64,000 bases of DNA. It comes from Lachnospiraceae bacterium MD329 (GTDB lineage Bacteria > Bacillota > Clostridia > UBA1381). The stretch is from NCBI GenBank assembly GCA_010206265.1, contig VIQV01000016.1, forward strand, positions 309 to 64,308, given 5' to 3'. Of the stretch, positions 54,204 through 63,141 are shown one piece after another; position 1 is the first letter of the stretch, and each line of letters starts with the position of its first letter. Both the position numbers and the translations under genes were made by a program. The notes below the pieces were generated by a model, which searched no databases, had not been told where the DNA came from, and saw nothing but the letters and a program-made list of their open reading frames with translations.

Positions 54204-56030
54204 TTATTTCTTTCTGCTTACTGACTTTGCACGCAAGCTTGTATTAAGAATTTTCTTTCTCATTCTCAGGTTTTCCGGAGTGACTTCCAAAAGCTCGTCG
54301 TCAGCAATAAAATCAAGACATTGTTCCAGACTCATATCACGCGGCGGAACAAGCTTTAATGCGTCGTCTGACCCTGACGCACGAGTGTTTGTCGCGTGCT
54401 TTTTCTTGCAGACGTTTACAACAACGTCCTCAAGTCTGGCATTTTCACCGACAATCATACCTTCATAAACTTTAACGCCTGCGCCTACGAACAAGGTACC
54501 TCGTTCCTGAGCATTATACAGACCGTAAGTGACGGTTGTACCGTCCTCCCACGCTATAAGTGTACCGCGCGTTCTGCCTGTAAAATCGCCCTTATACGGT
54601 TCGTATTTTTCAAGAATACTGTTTATTATTCCCGTACCCTTTGTAGCAGTCAAAAGCTCACTGCGGTAACCGATAAGTCCGCGTGACGGAATAAGAAATT
54701 CAAGCCGTGTATATCCCTGAGCGGTAGGCGCCATATTTGTCATTTCACCCTTGCGCTGAATAACGCCGTCCATAACGGTACCTGTATATTCGTCAGGTAC
54801 ATCAACGGTAAGACTTTCAATAGGTTCACATTTAACACCATCAATTTCCTTGTAGATAACAACAGGGTTTGATACCTGAAATTCATAACCTTCACGGCGC
54901 ATATTTTCTATAAGCACCGATAAATGAAGTTCGCCTCGTCCCGAAACAATAAAGCTTTCTGTTGAGTCTGTTTCCTCGACGCGCAGACTGACGTTTGAGT
55001 CAAGCTCACGGAACAGTCTGTCACGAAGATGACGTGAGGTGACAAATTTACCGTCCTGACCTGCAAAAGGACTGTCATTTACGCTGAAAGTCATTGACAG
55101 TACAGGGTCGTCAATCTTAACAAACGGCAGCGGGTCGGGTGTGTTGGTGTCGCATACCGTTTCACCGATATTTATATCGGCAATACCTGATATTGCAACA
55201 ACGTCACCTGCGCCCACCTCGTCGGCAGGTGTCTTTTTTAGTCCCTCAAACGTGTAAAGCTTGGTAGCCTTGCCGTGGGTGACTTTACCGTCGTGACGGC
55301 ATATTGAAAGCGGCATATTTACATTTATTTTTCCGCGCTCAATTTTTCCGACCGCAATTCTTCCCGTATACTCGTCGTAGTCGATATTTGAAACAAGCAT
55401 TTGGAAAGGCGCGTCGTCCTCGCACTTAGGGCAGGGGATATAATTTACTATTAATTCAAACAGGTCTGTAAGGTCCTCGTTTGGCTGTTCAGGATTGTAT
55501 TCAGCCGTTGCCCACCCATCGCGGCCTGACGCGTAAATAACGGGTGTGTCAAGCTGTTCCTCTGTTGCGCCAAGGTCAATAAACAGATCAAGCACCTCGT
55601 CAACCACCTCGTACGGTCTTGCGTTTGGACGGTCAACTTTGTTTACGACAATAACGGGCTTTAAGTCAAGCGCAAGCGCCTTTGACAGTACAAAACGCGT
55701 CTGCGGCATACAGCCCTCAAATGCGTCGACAAGTAAAAGTACGCCGTCAACCATTTCAAGTCCGCGTTCAACCTCGCCGCCGAAATCGGCGTGACCCGGT
55801 GTGTCTATAATGTTTATTTTTACGTCCTTATAATAAAGGGAAGTGTTTTTTGCAAGGATTGTAATGCCTCTTTCTTTTTCAAGGTCATTGGAGTCCATAA
55901 CACGCTCGTCCACCTGCTCATTTTCACGAAAAGTACCGCTCTGGGCAAGCATTGCGTCAACAAGTGTGGTTTTGCCGTGGTCAACGTGCGCTATAATTGC
56001 TATATTTCTTATGTTTTCACGATTAGTCAT
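54204..56030 (-). CDS. typA: Ribosome-associated GTPase TypA/BipA
   Basis: 608 residues, standard length. The G domain has 'AHVDHGKTTLVDAML', the 'ERGITI' switch I, 'DTPGHADFGGEVER' and 'NKVDRP'. EF-G-like domains II, III and V and the TypA-specific C-terminal domain ('PRDMSLEQCLDFIADDELLEVTPENLRMRK') follow. TypA aids 50S assembly and growth under stress or cold. GGAG upstream supports the ATG. Confidence 0.96.
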   Translation of the reverse strand: MTNRENIRNIAIIAHVDHGKTTLVDAMLAQSGTFRENEQVDERVMDSNDLEKERGITILAKNTSLYYKDVKINIIDTPGHADFGGEVERGLEMVDGVLLLVDAFEGCMPQTRFVLSKALALDLKPVIVVNKVDRPNARPYEVVDEVLDLFIDLGATEEQLDTPVIYASGRDGWATAEYNPEQPNEDLTDLFELIVNYIPCPKCEDDAPFQMLVSNIDYDEYTGRIAVGKIERGKINVNMPLSICRHDGKVTHGKATKLYTFEGLKKTPADEVGAGDVVAISGIADINIGETVCDTNTPDPLPFVKIDDPVLSMTFSVNDSPFAGQDGKFVTSRHLRDRLFRELDSNVSLRVEETDSTESFIVSGRGELHLSVLIENMRREGYEFQVSNPVVIYKEIDGVKCEPIESLTVDVPDEYTGTVMDGVIQRKGEMTNMAPTAQGYTRLEFLIPSRGLIGYRSELLTATKGTGIINSILEKYEPYKGDFTGRTRGTLIAWEDGTTVTYGLYNAQERGTLFVGAGVKVYEGMIVGENARLEDVVVNVCKKKHATNTRASGSDDALKLVPPRDMSLEQCLDFIADDELLEVTPENLRMRKKILNTSLRAKSVSRKK

Positions 56031-56066
56031 TTTAATTTCTCCTCTGTGTATTTTTCTGACTACAAT

Positions 56067-56095
56067 ATTATATACCTGTCTGTCAGTTTTTACAA
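56067..56095 (-). promoter_or_regulatory. Promoter of typA
   Basis: On the minus strand, TTGTAA (56090-56095), 17 nt, TATAAT (56067-56072). Confidence 0.65.
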
Positions 56096-56135
56096 TATTT
56101 TAAGCAAAAAAACAGTATAATGTACAAAACCACCC

Positions 56136-56164
56136 TTGCATATGGGTTGTGAAAATGTTATAAT
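56136..56164 (+). promoter_or_regulatory. Promoter of argS
   Basis: TTGCAT (56136-56141), 17 nt, TATAAT (56159-56164). No T-box was seen. Confidence 0.7.
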
Positions 56165-56198
56165 AACAAGAAAGCTTTATGATGGGAGAAACAAAGTG

Positions 56199-57899
56199 AT
56201 GGATTTTAAGGAACATATAATAGAAAAAATAGTTAAGCTGACAGAGCTTGAACGCGAAACAGTAGAAAATTCAATTGAAGTACCGCCCGAGGAAAAAATG
56301 GGTGATTTGGCATTTCCGTGTTTTCCGCTTGCGAAGGTGATGCGTAAGGCGCCGCCTGTTATTGCTCAGGAGCTTGCCGAAAGGCTGTCAGATGACGATA
56401 TGATTGATAAAGTACAGCCTGTCGGCGGATATGTAAATTTTTTCTTTAACCGTGAGAAATTTATTTCAGAAACTGTTAAGGAAATTGAAAAAGCGCCTGA
56501 AAAATGGGGTATGAGCAATGAAGGCGAGGGCAAAACAGTTTTGTGCGAATATTCGTCGCCCAATATTGCAAAACCGTTCCATATAGGACATCTGTTTTCA
56601 ACAGCGGTTGGTAATTCTCTTGCAAGAATTTATAAACATCTCGGCTATAAGGTCCATTCTCTTAATCATCTGGGCGACTGGGGCACGCAGTTCGGTAAGC
56701 TGATAAGCGCATATAAGCGCTGGGGTGACAGAGAAGTAATAGAAAAAGACCCGATAAACGAGCTTTTAAAAATATATGTAAAATTTCACGACGAGGCGGA
56801 AACACACCCTGAATTGGAGGACGAAGCGCGCGGATATTTTAAAAAACTTGAGGACGGCGACGAGGAAACAACAGCTTTGTGGAAATATTTCAGAGATATA
56901 AGTCTTGTGGAGTTTAAGCGAGTATATGATATGCTCGGAGTAGAGTTTGACTCGTATAACGGCGAGGCATTTTATTCTGACAAGATGGACGAGGTTGTGA
57001 ATATTCTTCGTGATAAAGGCTTGCTTACTGAAAGCGACGGCGCGCAGGTGGTTGACCTGTGTGAGCTTAATATTCCGCCGTGCATTATTCTTAAATCTGA
57101 CGGCGCGACTATTTATGCCACACGTGATATTGCGGCTGCGCTGTACCGTCATAGAACTTATGACTTTTATAAAAATATTTATGTTGTGGGTATTCCGCAG
57201 GCACTGCATTTCAAACAGATATTTACAGTGATGAAAAAAGCGGGCTGGGAATGGGCTGACGGCTGCGAACATGTTGGGTTCGGACTTGTAAAGCTGCCCG
57301 GAAAGAATATGTCAACCCGTCACGGCGACGTTGTATTTTTAGAGGACGTTTTAAACGAGTCTATAGAAAAAACAAAGGAAATTATTATTTCCAACGGTTC
57401 TGCTGTTGATGACGCAGACGACGCGGCAAAGAAAATCGGTATTGGTGCGATTTTATATACCTTCCTTAAAAACGGACGTGAAAAGGATATTGTATTCAGC
57501 TGGGAAAGTATGCTTGACTTTGATGGTGAAAGTGCGCCATACTGTCAGTACGGTTATGCGCGCGGAAGAAGTATTCTCCGCAGAGCGGAAGGTATTGACT
57601 TTAAAAATGCCGATTTCTCAAAAACGGTTTCTGATGAGGAATATTCACTTGTAAAGCAATTAAGCGGTTTCGCAGACGCGGTAAAGACAGCGGCAGACAA
57701 GAACGAGCCGTTCTACATTAACCGCTATGTTACAAATCTGACAAAGGCGTTTAATAAGTTCTATAATACAAATCCGATTTTGAAGGACGACGTTGACGAG
57801 GAAACAAAAAAAGCGCGTCTTGCTCTTGTCAGTGTGACGACAGAGGTTATAAAAAGCGCGCTGTACCTGTTAGGTATAGAAACTGTTGAAAGTATGTAG
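56199..57899 (+). CDS. argS: Arginyl-tRNA synthetase
   Basis: 566 residues. The N-terminal additional domain is followed by the class I signature 'SSPNIAKPFHIGHLFST' (HIGH near 127-131). 'SDGATIYATRDIAAALYR' is ArgRS-specific, and the 'KMSTRHGD' loop stands for KMSKS. The C-terminal DALR anticodon domain ends 'ALYLLGIETVESM'. It charges tRNA-Arg. ATG 56199 has GGGAG about 10 nt upstream. A GTG one codon earlier is also possible. Confidence 0.96.
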   Translation: MDFKEHIIEKIVKLTELERETVENSIEVPPEEKMGDLAFPCFPLAKVMRKAPPVIAQELAERLSDDDMIDKVQPVGGYVNFFFNREKFISETVKEIEKAPEKWGMSNEGEGKTVLCEYSSPNIAKPFHIGHLFSTAVGNSLARIYKHLGYKVHSLNHLGDWGTQFGKLISAYKRWGDREVIEKDPINELLKIYVKFHDEAETHPELEDEARGYFKKLEDGDEETTALWKYFRDISLVEFKRVYDMLGVEFDSYNGEAFYSDKMDEVVNILRDKGLLTESDGAQVVDLCELNIPPCIILKSDGATIYATRDIAAALYRHRTYDFYKNIYVVGIPQALHFKQIFTVMKKAGWEWADGCEHVGFGLVKLPGKNMSTRHGDVVFLEDVLNESIEKTKEIIISNGSAVDDADDAAKKIGIGAILYTFLKNGREKDIVFSWESMLDFDGESAPYCQYGYARGRSILRRAEGIDFKNADFSKTVSDEEYSLVKQLSGFADAVKTAADKNEPFYINRYVTNLTKAFNKFYNTNPILKDDVDEETKKARLALVSVTTEVIKSALYLLGIETVESM

Positions 57900-57912
57900 T
57901 GGTGGTAAGGAA

Positions 57913-58125
57913 ATGATATATTCGCAGGATATAGATAAAAAATGTGCAGTGTGTCAGTATGCTGAAAAGCAGGGGGAAGACGAAATATACTGCGCTAAAA
58001 AAAAGCAGGCAGTACCTTTTAACAGTGACGCCTGCGATAAATTCTGTTACGATATTTTAAAACGTCATACGCGGCGAAGAAAAAAACTGAAAACAAATTT
58101 TAATCCCGAAGATTTCAAATTATAA
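57913..58125 (+). CDS. Small Cys-rich protein downstream of argS (70 aa)
   Basis: 70 residues with six Cys in the central part ('CAVCQYAEKQGEDEIYC', 'DACDKFCYDI') and a basic C-terminal tail ('HTRRRKKLKTNF'). The CxxC-x12-C pattern suggests a small metal-binding fold. It is probably a conserved Clostridial hypothetical. It lies 13 nt after argS and is co-transcribed. GGTGGTAAGGA precedes the ATG with unusually short spacing, so the start could be the GTG at 57898 instead. Confidence 0.72.
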   Translation: MIYSQDIDKKCAVCQYAEKQGEDEIYCAKKKQAVPFNSDACDKFCYDILKRHTRRRKKLKTNFNPEDFKL

Positions 58126-58170
58126 AATATTACCGATTAAAGGACTTGTCCTTTAATCGGTAATATTTTT
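58125..58170. terminator. Long bidirectional terminator between the Cys-rich gene and the histidine kinase gene
   Basis: AAATATTACCGATTAAAGGAC pairs perfectly over 21 bp with 58148-58168, with T-tails outward on both strands. Its right arm contains the last codons and stop of the kinase gene. Confidence 0.9.
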
Positions 58171-59343
58171 GCATTTAACCGTAAATTCACTGCCCTCGCC
58201 GAGTGTTGAAACAGCTGACAGTTCCCAGCCGAAACGGTCGGCAATTTCTTTTGCGACAGAAAGTCCAAGCCCTGTTCCGCCGAGTTTTTTTGAACGTGAA
58301 GTATCGACGCAGTAGAATGAATTCCATATATACGGCATATCCTCGGCAGGAATACCGATTCCGCAGTCGCGTATACAGACCTCGCAATTTCCGTTGATAC
58401 TTTTTGCGGAAAGTATAATTTCACCGTTTGGCTTATTGTATTTAAACGCGTTTTCAATCAGGTTTGTAAACAATCTGTAAGCAAGTGTTTCGGGACACGT
58501 TATAAAAAACTCACTTTCAAAATCATATTTTACTTCTACTTCTTTTATCCTGTATTTTGGTGTTAAATCACGAACAATATCACAAAGCATTGAGTTTATC
58601 GAAACTGTTTCAAGGGGTAAATCTGCGTTTTTGTTCGTAAGTGTGAGTAAGTCGTCAACAATGTCCGCAAGCCGTTTGGAATTACGGCTTATCACTTCAA
58701 AAACCTCTTTGTAATCCTTTATATCCGCCGTGTCGTCAAGCATAAGTGTCTGAAGTCCCGCTTTTATGACGGCTACGGGCGTTTTGAATTCGTGCGCCGC
58801 GTTTGCCGAGAACCGCTTTTGCTGTTCAAAAGCGTCGCTTAGGCGGTCAAGCATTGAGTTAAAGGAATCTGTCAGTGAACTTATTTCATCTTTTGTACTG
58901 CGTCTTGGTAAACGCATATCAAGATTGTTTTCTGTTATTGACAGCGTGGTGTTGCTTAATTCCTTTATGGGCTTGAGTGATTTTCCGGCAAAGAAATACG
59001 CGCCTGTCATACCTGCGGCGGCTATAATAATCATTGCGGCAATGCTTAGAATATTAAACCGTTTGCTTGCCTGATTTGCCTTGACGGTATAGGTATTAAA
59101 AGAAACGTCTGAATCTGCCGTGTCAATAGCTGTCGAATCGTCTATTTCAGCAGATAAAGAATGTTCAGATGTGACGGTGTACGTGACATCAGCGTTTTCC
59201 TCGGCAGGCGTTTTAAATGATACAACCAAATCTATTTGTTTTTTTGCGTTGTACATTGAAACCAGCGTAAGTGAAAGTGAGGTTATCAATACGATAATCC
59301 CTGTAAACAGTGCAATCCTCATTTTAAATGAAATCTGTTTCAT
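58153..59343 (-). CDS. Two-component sensor histidine kinase
   Basis: 396 residues. Helix 1 lies near 9-29, an acidic extracellular loop of about 70 residues follows, helix 2 lies near 97-119, then HAMP (about 120-172), the dimerisation H-box 'FSANAAHEFKTPVAVIKAGLQ' with phosphorylated His184 (20-residue limit respected in part), and the ATPase domain 'LIENAFKYNKP', 'DCGIGI', 'GGTGLGLSVAKEIA'. It signals to the response regulator encoded six bases upstream. The stimulus is unknown. Its stop lies inside the terminator hairpin. Confidence 0.94.
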   Translation of the reverse strand: MKQISFKMRIALFTGIIVLITSLSLTLVSMYNAKKQIDLVVSFKTPAEENADVTYTVTSEHSLSAEIDDSTAIDTADSDVSFNTYTVKANQASKRFNILSIAAMIIIAAAGMTGAYFFAGKSLKPIKELSNTTLSITENNLDMRLPRRSTKDEISSLTDSFNSMLDRLSDAFEQQKRFSANAAHEFKTPVAVIKAGLQTLMLDDTADIKDYKEVFEVISRNSKRLADIVDDLLTLTNKNADLPLETVSINSMLCDIVRDLTPKYRIKEVEVKYDFESEFFITCPETLAYRLFTNLIENAFKYNKPNGEIILSAKSINGNCEVCIRDCGIGIPAEDMPYIWNSFYCVDTSRSKKLGGTGLGLSVAKEIADRFGWELSAVSTLGEGSEFTVKCKNITD

Positions 59344-59349
59344 TTTAAG

Positions 59350-60006
59350 CTAACCTCCGATAATATATCCCTGACCCCGTATGTTTTTTATACAATTAAC
59401 ACCGAGTTTCTTTTTCAGCATAGAAAGGTGGTATTTCAGCGAGTTGGAAAACAGGTCTGCCTCACTGTCCCATACGTGCTCAATAAGCCTTTCCGCGCTT
59501 ACTACTTCACCTTTATGACGTAAAAGATATTCCAGAATGGAATACTCCTTTTTTGTCAGAGCGACCTTTTTGTGTGAAACAAAAACTTCTCTTTTCAGTG
59601 TATCCATTTTGACTGCGCCGCATATGAGAATTGCGGGGCTTTGTATGAAATCAATTCTTAAAAGAACATTTATGCGCGCCACAAGTTCAGGGAAATCAAA
59701 CGGCTTTACCATATAATCGTTTGCACCGAGATTAAGTCCTTCAACGCGTTCTTCAAGCTGTCCTCTGGCAGACAATATCAGTATTTTTGAATGGTTGTCC
59801 TCGGCTCGTATTTGTTTTAAAACATTGATACCGTCGATTACGGGAAGATTCAGGTCAAGAATGATTAAATCATATTCGTTCACACCGTACATATAAAGCC
59901 CTTCTTCACCATCATATGCGCAGTCAACAGCATAACCTGTTTTGCGAAGTCCTCTTGCTATAATGGCTGATAAATCTTCTTCGTCCTCAATCAAAAGCAG
60001 TTTCAT
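59350..60006 (-). CDS. OmpR-family response regulator
   Basis: 218 residues. The receiver domain carries the acidic pair 'EDEED', phospho-acceptor Asp51 ('IILDLNLP'), Ser/Thr 'LSARG' and Lys in 'VKPFDFPEL'. The C-terminal winged helix is OmpR type ('LTKKEYSILEYLLRHKGEVVSAERLIEHVW'). It pairs with the adjacent kinase. The direct repeats upstream of the small secreted-protein gene are a likely binding site, so the unit is probably self-regulated. Confidence 0.95.
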   Translation of the reverse strand: MKLLLIEDEEDLSAIIARGLRKTGYAVDCAYDGEEGLYMYGVNEYDLIILDLNLPVIDGINVLKQIRAEDNHSKILILSARGQLEERVEGLNLGANDYMVKPFDFPELVARINVLLRIDFIQSPAILICGAVKMDTLKREVFVSHKKVALTKKEYSILEYLLRHKGEVVSAERLIEHVWDSEADLFSNSLKYHLSMLKKKLGVNCIKNIRGQGYIIGG

Positions 60007-60032
60007 AATTTTAATCTCCAGTTAAAAATTTC

Positions 60033-60057
60033 GCACGGCAGCATTTTGCTGCCGTGC
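60033..60057 (-). terminator. Hairpin between the small secreted protein and the response regulator
   Basis: GCACGGCAGCA, TTT, TGCTGCCGTGC, then GAAATTTTT on the minus strand. It could be a partial terminator that lowers expression of the two-component genes relative to the secreted protein. Confidence 0.75.
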
Positions 60058-60063
60058 AAGTGG

Positions 60064-60432
60064 TTATTCGTCGATTTCGACGTCAGAACAGATAGTTACG
60101 CAATATTCAGTTTCTGACACGCCGTCCTCTATGCTCATTTTTGCGGGATATACGTGAGTCTTGCCGTCCGCTGTCGCATAGCTGACAACAAAATCTCCGT
60201 ATACGTTACCGTCCTTTGAAGAAAAAGTGATTACGCCGTTTTCTTCGTCTACATTGACGTCGTAATCAAGACCGCATTTTAATGTCAGCGCTTTCAGTGT
60301 ATCAAAATTGTAGGTGTATGTCTTGACAGGTGCAGTTGATACGTCTGTCTGTGCCGAAATAGGACAAGCGGTAACTGCCGAAACCGCTAAAGCGGCGGTA
60401 AGTAAAGTGATTGATTTTTTTAATGTTTTCAT
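60064..60432 (-). CDS. Small secreted protein encoded with the two-component system
   Basis: 122 residues. The signal peptide is 'MKTLKKSITLLTAALAVSAVTA' with cleavage near ISA-QT, followed by a mature domain of about 95 residues predicted mostly beta ('KTYTYNFDTLKAL', 'VITFSSKDGNVYGDFVVSYATADGK') with an acidic end. No family is recognised. It is first in the unit with the response regulator and kinase, so it may be a stress or envelope protein controlled by, or sensed through, that pair. Confidence 0.75.
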   Translation of the reverse strand: MKTLKKSITLLTAALAVSAVTACPISAQTDVSTAPVKTYTYNFDTLKALTLKCGLDYDVNVDEENGVITFSSKDGNVYGDFVVSYATADGKTHVYPAKMSIEDGVSETEYCVTICSDVEIDE

Positions 60433-60480
60433 TATTTTATCCTCCTTAATATGTTTTATAAACTATAGCTTACAAAAAGG

Positions 60481-60513
60481 ATTATACCATATTAAGGGTT
60501 AGATAAAGGTTAG
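60481..60513 (-). promoter_or_regulatory. Promoter with 11-bp-spaced direct repeats (likely response-regulator site)
   Basis: On the minus strand, CTAACC occurs at 60508-60513 and again at 60497-60502, an 11-bp period. It is followed 10 nt later by TATAAT (60481-60486), and no -35 hexamer is present. OmpR-type regulators bind such direct repeats in place of a -35. Confidence 0.6.
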
Positions 60514-60516
60514 TTT

Positions 60517-61380
60517 TTACGGTTGTTCCGAAAAAGATTTTATTGCGTCGGCTGCAGCGGCAAATTCTTCAAGCGACAGCGTTTCGCCGCGGCGTTTGGG
60601 GTCGATACCTAGTTGTAAAAGTAATTCGGACATATCTGTTTTGTTTATGGGGAAATTCGCGCAAAGACAGTTTAACAAAGTTTTTCTGCGTTGTGAAAAT
60701 GCGGCTTTTACTACTCTGAAAAATAACTTTTCGTCTTTTACATCAACGGCAGGCTTGTCCAGTACTTCTAATTTAAGCACTGCGCTGTCAACTTTCGGTG
60801 GCGGTACAAACAGCGACGAAGGCACGTTTGCAACAATCTGAGGTTTCGTAAAATACTTGCAAAGGACAGTTATTGCGCCGTAGTCTTTTGTTGACGGTTC
60901 AGCCGCCATACGTTCGGCAACCTCCTTCTGAACCATAACAACAATATTTTTAACGGGAAGTTTTTCTTCTAAAAGACGTGTTATTATCGGTGTTGTGATG
61001 TAGTAGGGGAGATTTGCCGCAATGCTTACTTTCTGACTGCCAAATTCTTCTTGTATAAGTGAATGAAGGTCAAGCTTTAAAACATCTGCGTTCACAATTT
61101 TAACATTGTCAAAATCGGATAGCGTGTATTGCAGTACGGGTAAAAGCCGTTCGTCAAGCTCTATCGAAATGACTTTTTCGGCTCTTTCGGCAAGCGCGCG
61201 GGTAAGTACACCGAAACCGGGACCTATTTCTATAACGCCGCCGTCAATATCCGCCGCGTCTGTTATATCCTCCAATATGTCATTTGAGGTGAGAAAATTT
61301 TGTCCCAGCCCCTTTTTAAATGTAAAGCCGAACTTGTCCTGAATACTTCTTATTACTTTAGGTGACGTTAAATCCATCAT
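60517..61380 (-). CDS. rsmA: 16S rRNA dimethyladenosine transferase RsmA (KsgA)
   Basis: 287 residues. 'FGFTFKKGLGQNFLTSNDILEDI', SAM motif 'VIEIGPGFGVLTRALAERAEKVISIELD', catalytic 'NLPYYITTPII' and 'FVPPPKVDSAVLKL' identify the enzyme that dimethylates A1518 and A1519 of 16S rRNA. Loss of it gives kasugamycin resistance. AAGGGG precedes two adjacent ATG codons (61380 and 61377), and either may be used. Confidence 0.96.
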   Translation of the reverse strand: MMDLTSPKVIRSIQDKFGFTFKKGLGQNFLTSNDILEDITDAADIDGGVIEIGPGFGVLTRALAERAEKVISIELDERLLPVLQYTLSDFDNVKIVNADVLKLDLHSLIQEEFGSQKVSIAANLPYYITTPIITRLLEEKLPVKNIVVMVQKEVAERMAAEPSTKDYGAITVLCKYFTKPQIVANVPSSLFVPPPKVDSAVLKLEVLDKPAVDVKDEKLFFRVVKAAFSQRRKTLLNCLCANFPINKTDMSELLLQLGIDPKRRGETLSLEEFAAAADAIKSFSEQP

Positions 61381-61443
61381 AAAAATCCCCTTGCTAATTA
61401 TTTGCTTTATTATATACTATTTTGTTTTTTAAGTCAATAAATC

Positions 61444-61472
61444 TTGACATATACAGATATGTTTGATATAAT
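61444..61472 (+). promoter_or_regulatory. Promoter of the ABC-F gene
   Basis: TTGACA (61444-61449), 17 nt, TATAAT (61467-61472). Confidence 0.85.
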
Positions 61473-61478
61473 CAGCTT

Positions 61479-61650
61479 ATTAAATTACAGATTGGATGTG
61501 GGAAGATGCGCAATTAACCGTAAGCAGATTTTATTATGCACACTTTTTTGTGTGCCTGCGCGGTAATTGCAATCTTCTTTTTGTATGTATTTTTGACGTG
61601 CTGCGGATTGTTTTTGCCGCAGCACTTTTTTCGAAAGGACGTGAAAATTT
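61479..61650 (+). promoter_or_regulatory. Attenuator leader of the ABC-F resistance gene
   Basis: An approximately 170-nt leader. AAGAT.GCAATTA.CCG (61503-61520) can pair with CGGTAATTGCAATCTT (61561-61576) around an inner hairpin GCACAC/GTGTGC (61538-61555). A second hairpin, GTGCTGCGG/CCGCAGCAC (61598-61625) with TTTTTT, is a terminator in front of the gene. ATG-CGC-AAT-TAA (Met-Arg-Asn) at 61506-61517 is a possible tiny leader ORF inside the first stem. Antibiotic-induced attenuation of ABC-F genes works this way in other Gram-positives. Confidence 0.65.
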
Positions 61651-63141
61651 ATGTCATTGATAAATATAAGTAATTTAACATTTGGGTATGACGGCAGTTA
61701 TGAAAATATATTTGAGAATGTTTCGCTAAGACTTGATACGGACTGGAAACTTGGTTTTACGGGCAGAAACGGACGAGGCAAAACAACATTTTTAAAACTG
61801 CTTATGGGTATGGAGGAATACAGAGGCAGTATTACATCAGACGTGAAATTTGATTATTTCCCTTTTAAGATAAATGACAGGTCAATGTTTCCTGCTGATA
61901 TTGCTGCTGAAATAAATCCCGAAGCGGAATACTGGCAAATACAAAAAGAATTAAATCTTCTCGGAGTTGACGCGGATATACTGTATCGTCCGTTTGAAAC
62001 ACTGAGTAACGGTGAGCGTACAAAATTTATGCTTGCGATTATGTTTACGCGTCAGGACAATTTTCTGCTGATAGACGAACCTACAAATCACCTTGACACA
62101 GAGGGCAGAAGAAAGGTAAGCGAATATCTCAATTCCAAGAAGGGCTTTATACTCGTTTCGCACGACAGAAGTTTTATGGACAATTGTATTGACCATATAC
62201 TCTCAATAAACCGTACAAACATTGAATTGTATCAGGGAGATTTTTCAACGTGGTTTGAGAATAAAACAAGACGTGATAATTTTGAAATTAATGAAAATAT
62301 AAAACTAAAAAGAGAAATTTCTAAACTTACGCAGGCGGCGAAACGGAGCGCGGCTTGGGCGGATAAAACTGAAAAGGGGAAGTATAGGGACAATAACAAA
62401 AACAGTGAAGGCTTTTTTGACCGTGGATTTGTAGGTCATAAAGCCGCCAAGGCAATGAAACGTTCAAAAAATATTGAGGCGCGCAGAGAAAAAGCGGCGG
62501 AGGAAAAGTCAGAGCTGTTAAAGAATATTGAAAGCAAGGAAGAATTAAAAATTGCTCCGATAAAATTTACGGGTGAAATTTTAACGGTAAAGGATTTGGC
62601 GGTTAAATATGACGGCAGAATAATTAATGAACCCGTCAGTTTTGGAATAGAATACGGCGACAGAGCGCTTATACGCGGAGTAAACGGCTGCGGTAAATCA
62701 AGTATTATAAAAGCTGTTGCCGAAGGGGGCATTGAATTTGAAGGAGATATACAAACAGGCAGAGGGTTTACTGTGTCGTATGTACCGCAGGATACCTCGT
62801 TTTTAAGTGGTTCACTGAGGGAGTTTGCTGAAAAACGAGGTATAGACGAAAGCCTGTTCAAAACTATTTTAAGGAAAATGGATTTTCCGAGAAGAGAGTT
62901 TGATATGAACCTTGAAACGTACAGCGAGGGACAAAAGAAAAAGGTTCTTATAGCGGCAAGTCTTTGTGACAGGGCGCATTTATATGTGTGGGACGAACCG
63001 CTGAATTATATTGATATTTTTTCACGTATGCAGATTGAAGAACTTATAGCAGAGTATAAACCGACTATGCTGTTTGTTGAACACGATATGGAGTTCAGTG
63101 AAAACACGGCAACCAAAATTATTGAGCTACAGAGAAAATAA
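61651..63141 (+). CDS. ABC-F ribosome-protection protein, Lsa-like
   Basis: 496 residues, two ABC domains and no membrane part. The start 'SLINISNLTFGYDGSYENIFENVSLRLDTDWKLGFTGRNGRGKTTFLKLL' and 'FDYFPF' closely resemble the Lsa/CplR group giving resistance to lincosamides, streptogramin A and pleuromutilins by dislodging the drug from the ribosome. Domain 1 has 'LSNGERTK' and 'IDEPTNHLD'. The charged interdomain linker (about 195-300) holds the antibiotic-resistance tip. Domain 2 has 'GVNGCGKSS', 'YSEGQKKKV' and 'WDEPLNYID'. Which drugs it protects against is unknown. A housekeeping ABC-F role is possible but less likely given the leader. Confidence 0.88.
   Translation: MSLINISNLTFGYDGSYENIFENVSLRLDTDWKLGFTGRNGRGKTTFLKLLMGMEEYRGSITSDVKFDYFPFKINDRSMFPADIAAEINPEAEYWQIQKELNLLGVDADILYRPFETLSNGERTKFMLAIMFTRQDNFLLIDEPTNHLDTEGRRKVSEYLNSKKGFILVSHDRSFMDNCIDHILSINRTNIELYQGDFSTWFENKTRRDNFEINENIKLKREISKLTQAAKRSAAWADKTEKGKYRDNNKNSEGFFDRGFVGHKAAKAMKRSKNIEARREKAAEEKSELLKNIESKEELKIAPIKFTGEILTVKDLAVKYDGRIINEPVSFGIEYGDRALIRGVNGCGKSSIIKAVAEGGIEFEGDIQTGRGFTVSYVPQDTSFLSGSLREFAEKRGIDESLFKTILRKMDFPRREFDMNLETYSEGQKKKVLIAASLCDRAHLYVWDEPLNYIDIFSRMQIEELIAEYKPTMLFVEHDMEFSENTATKIIELQRK

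Noticed and set aside
61496..61660. A longer leader ORF reading through the ABC-F attenuator from ATG 61496
   Set aside because: It would run through both hairpins into the start of the ABC-F gene and has no proper ribosome site. The Met-Arg-Asn frame fits attenuation better, although it is unproven.
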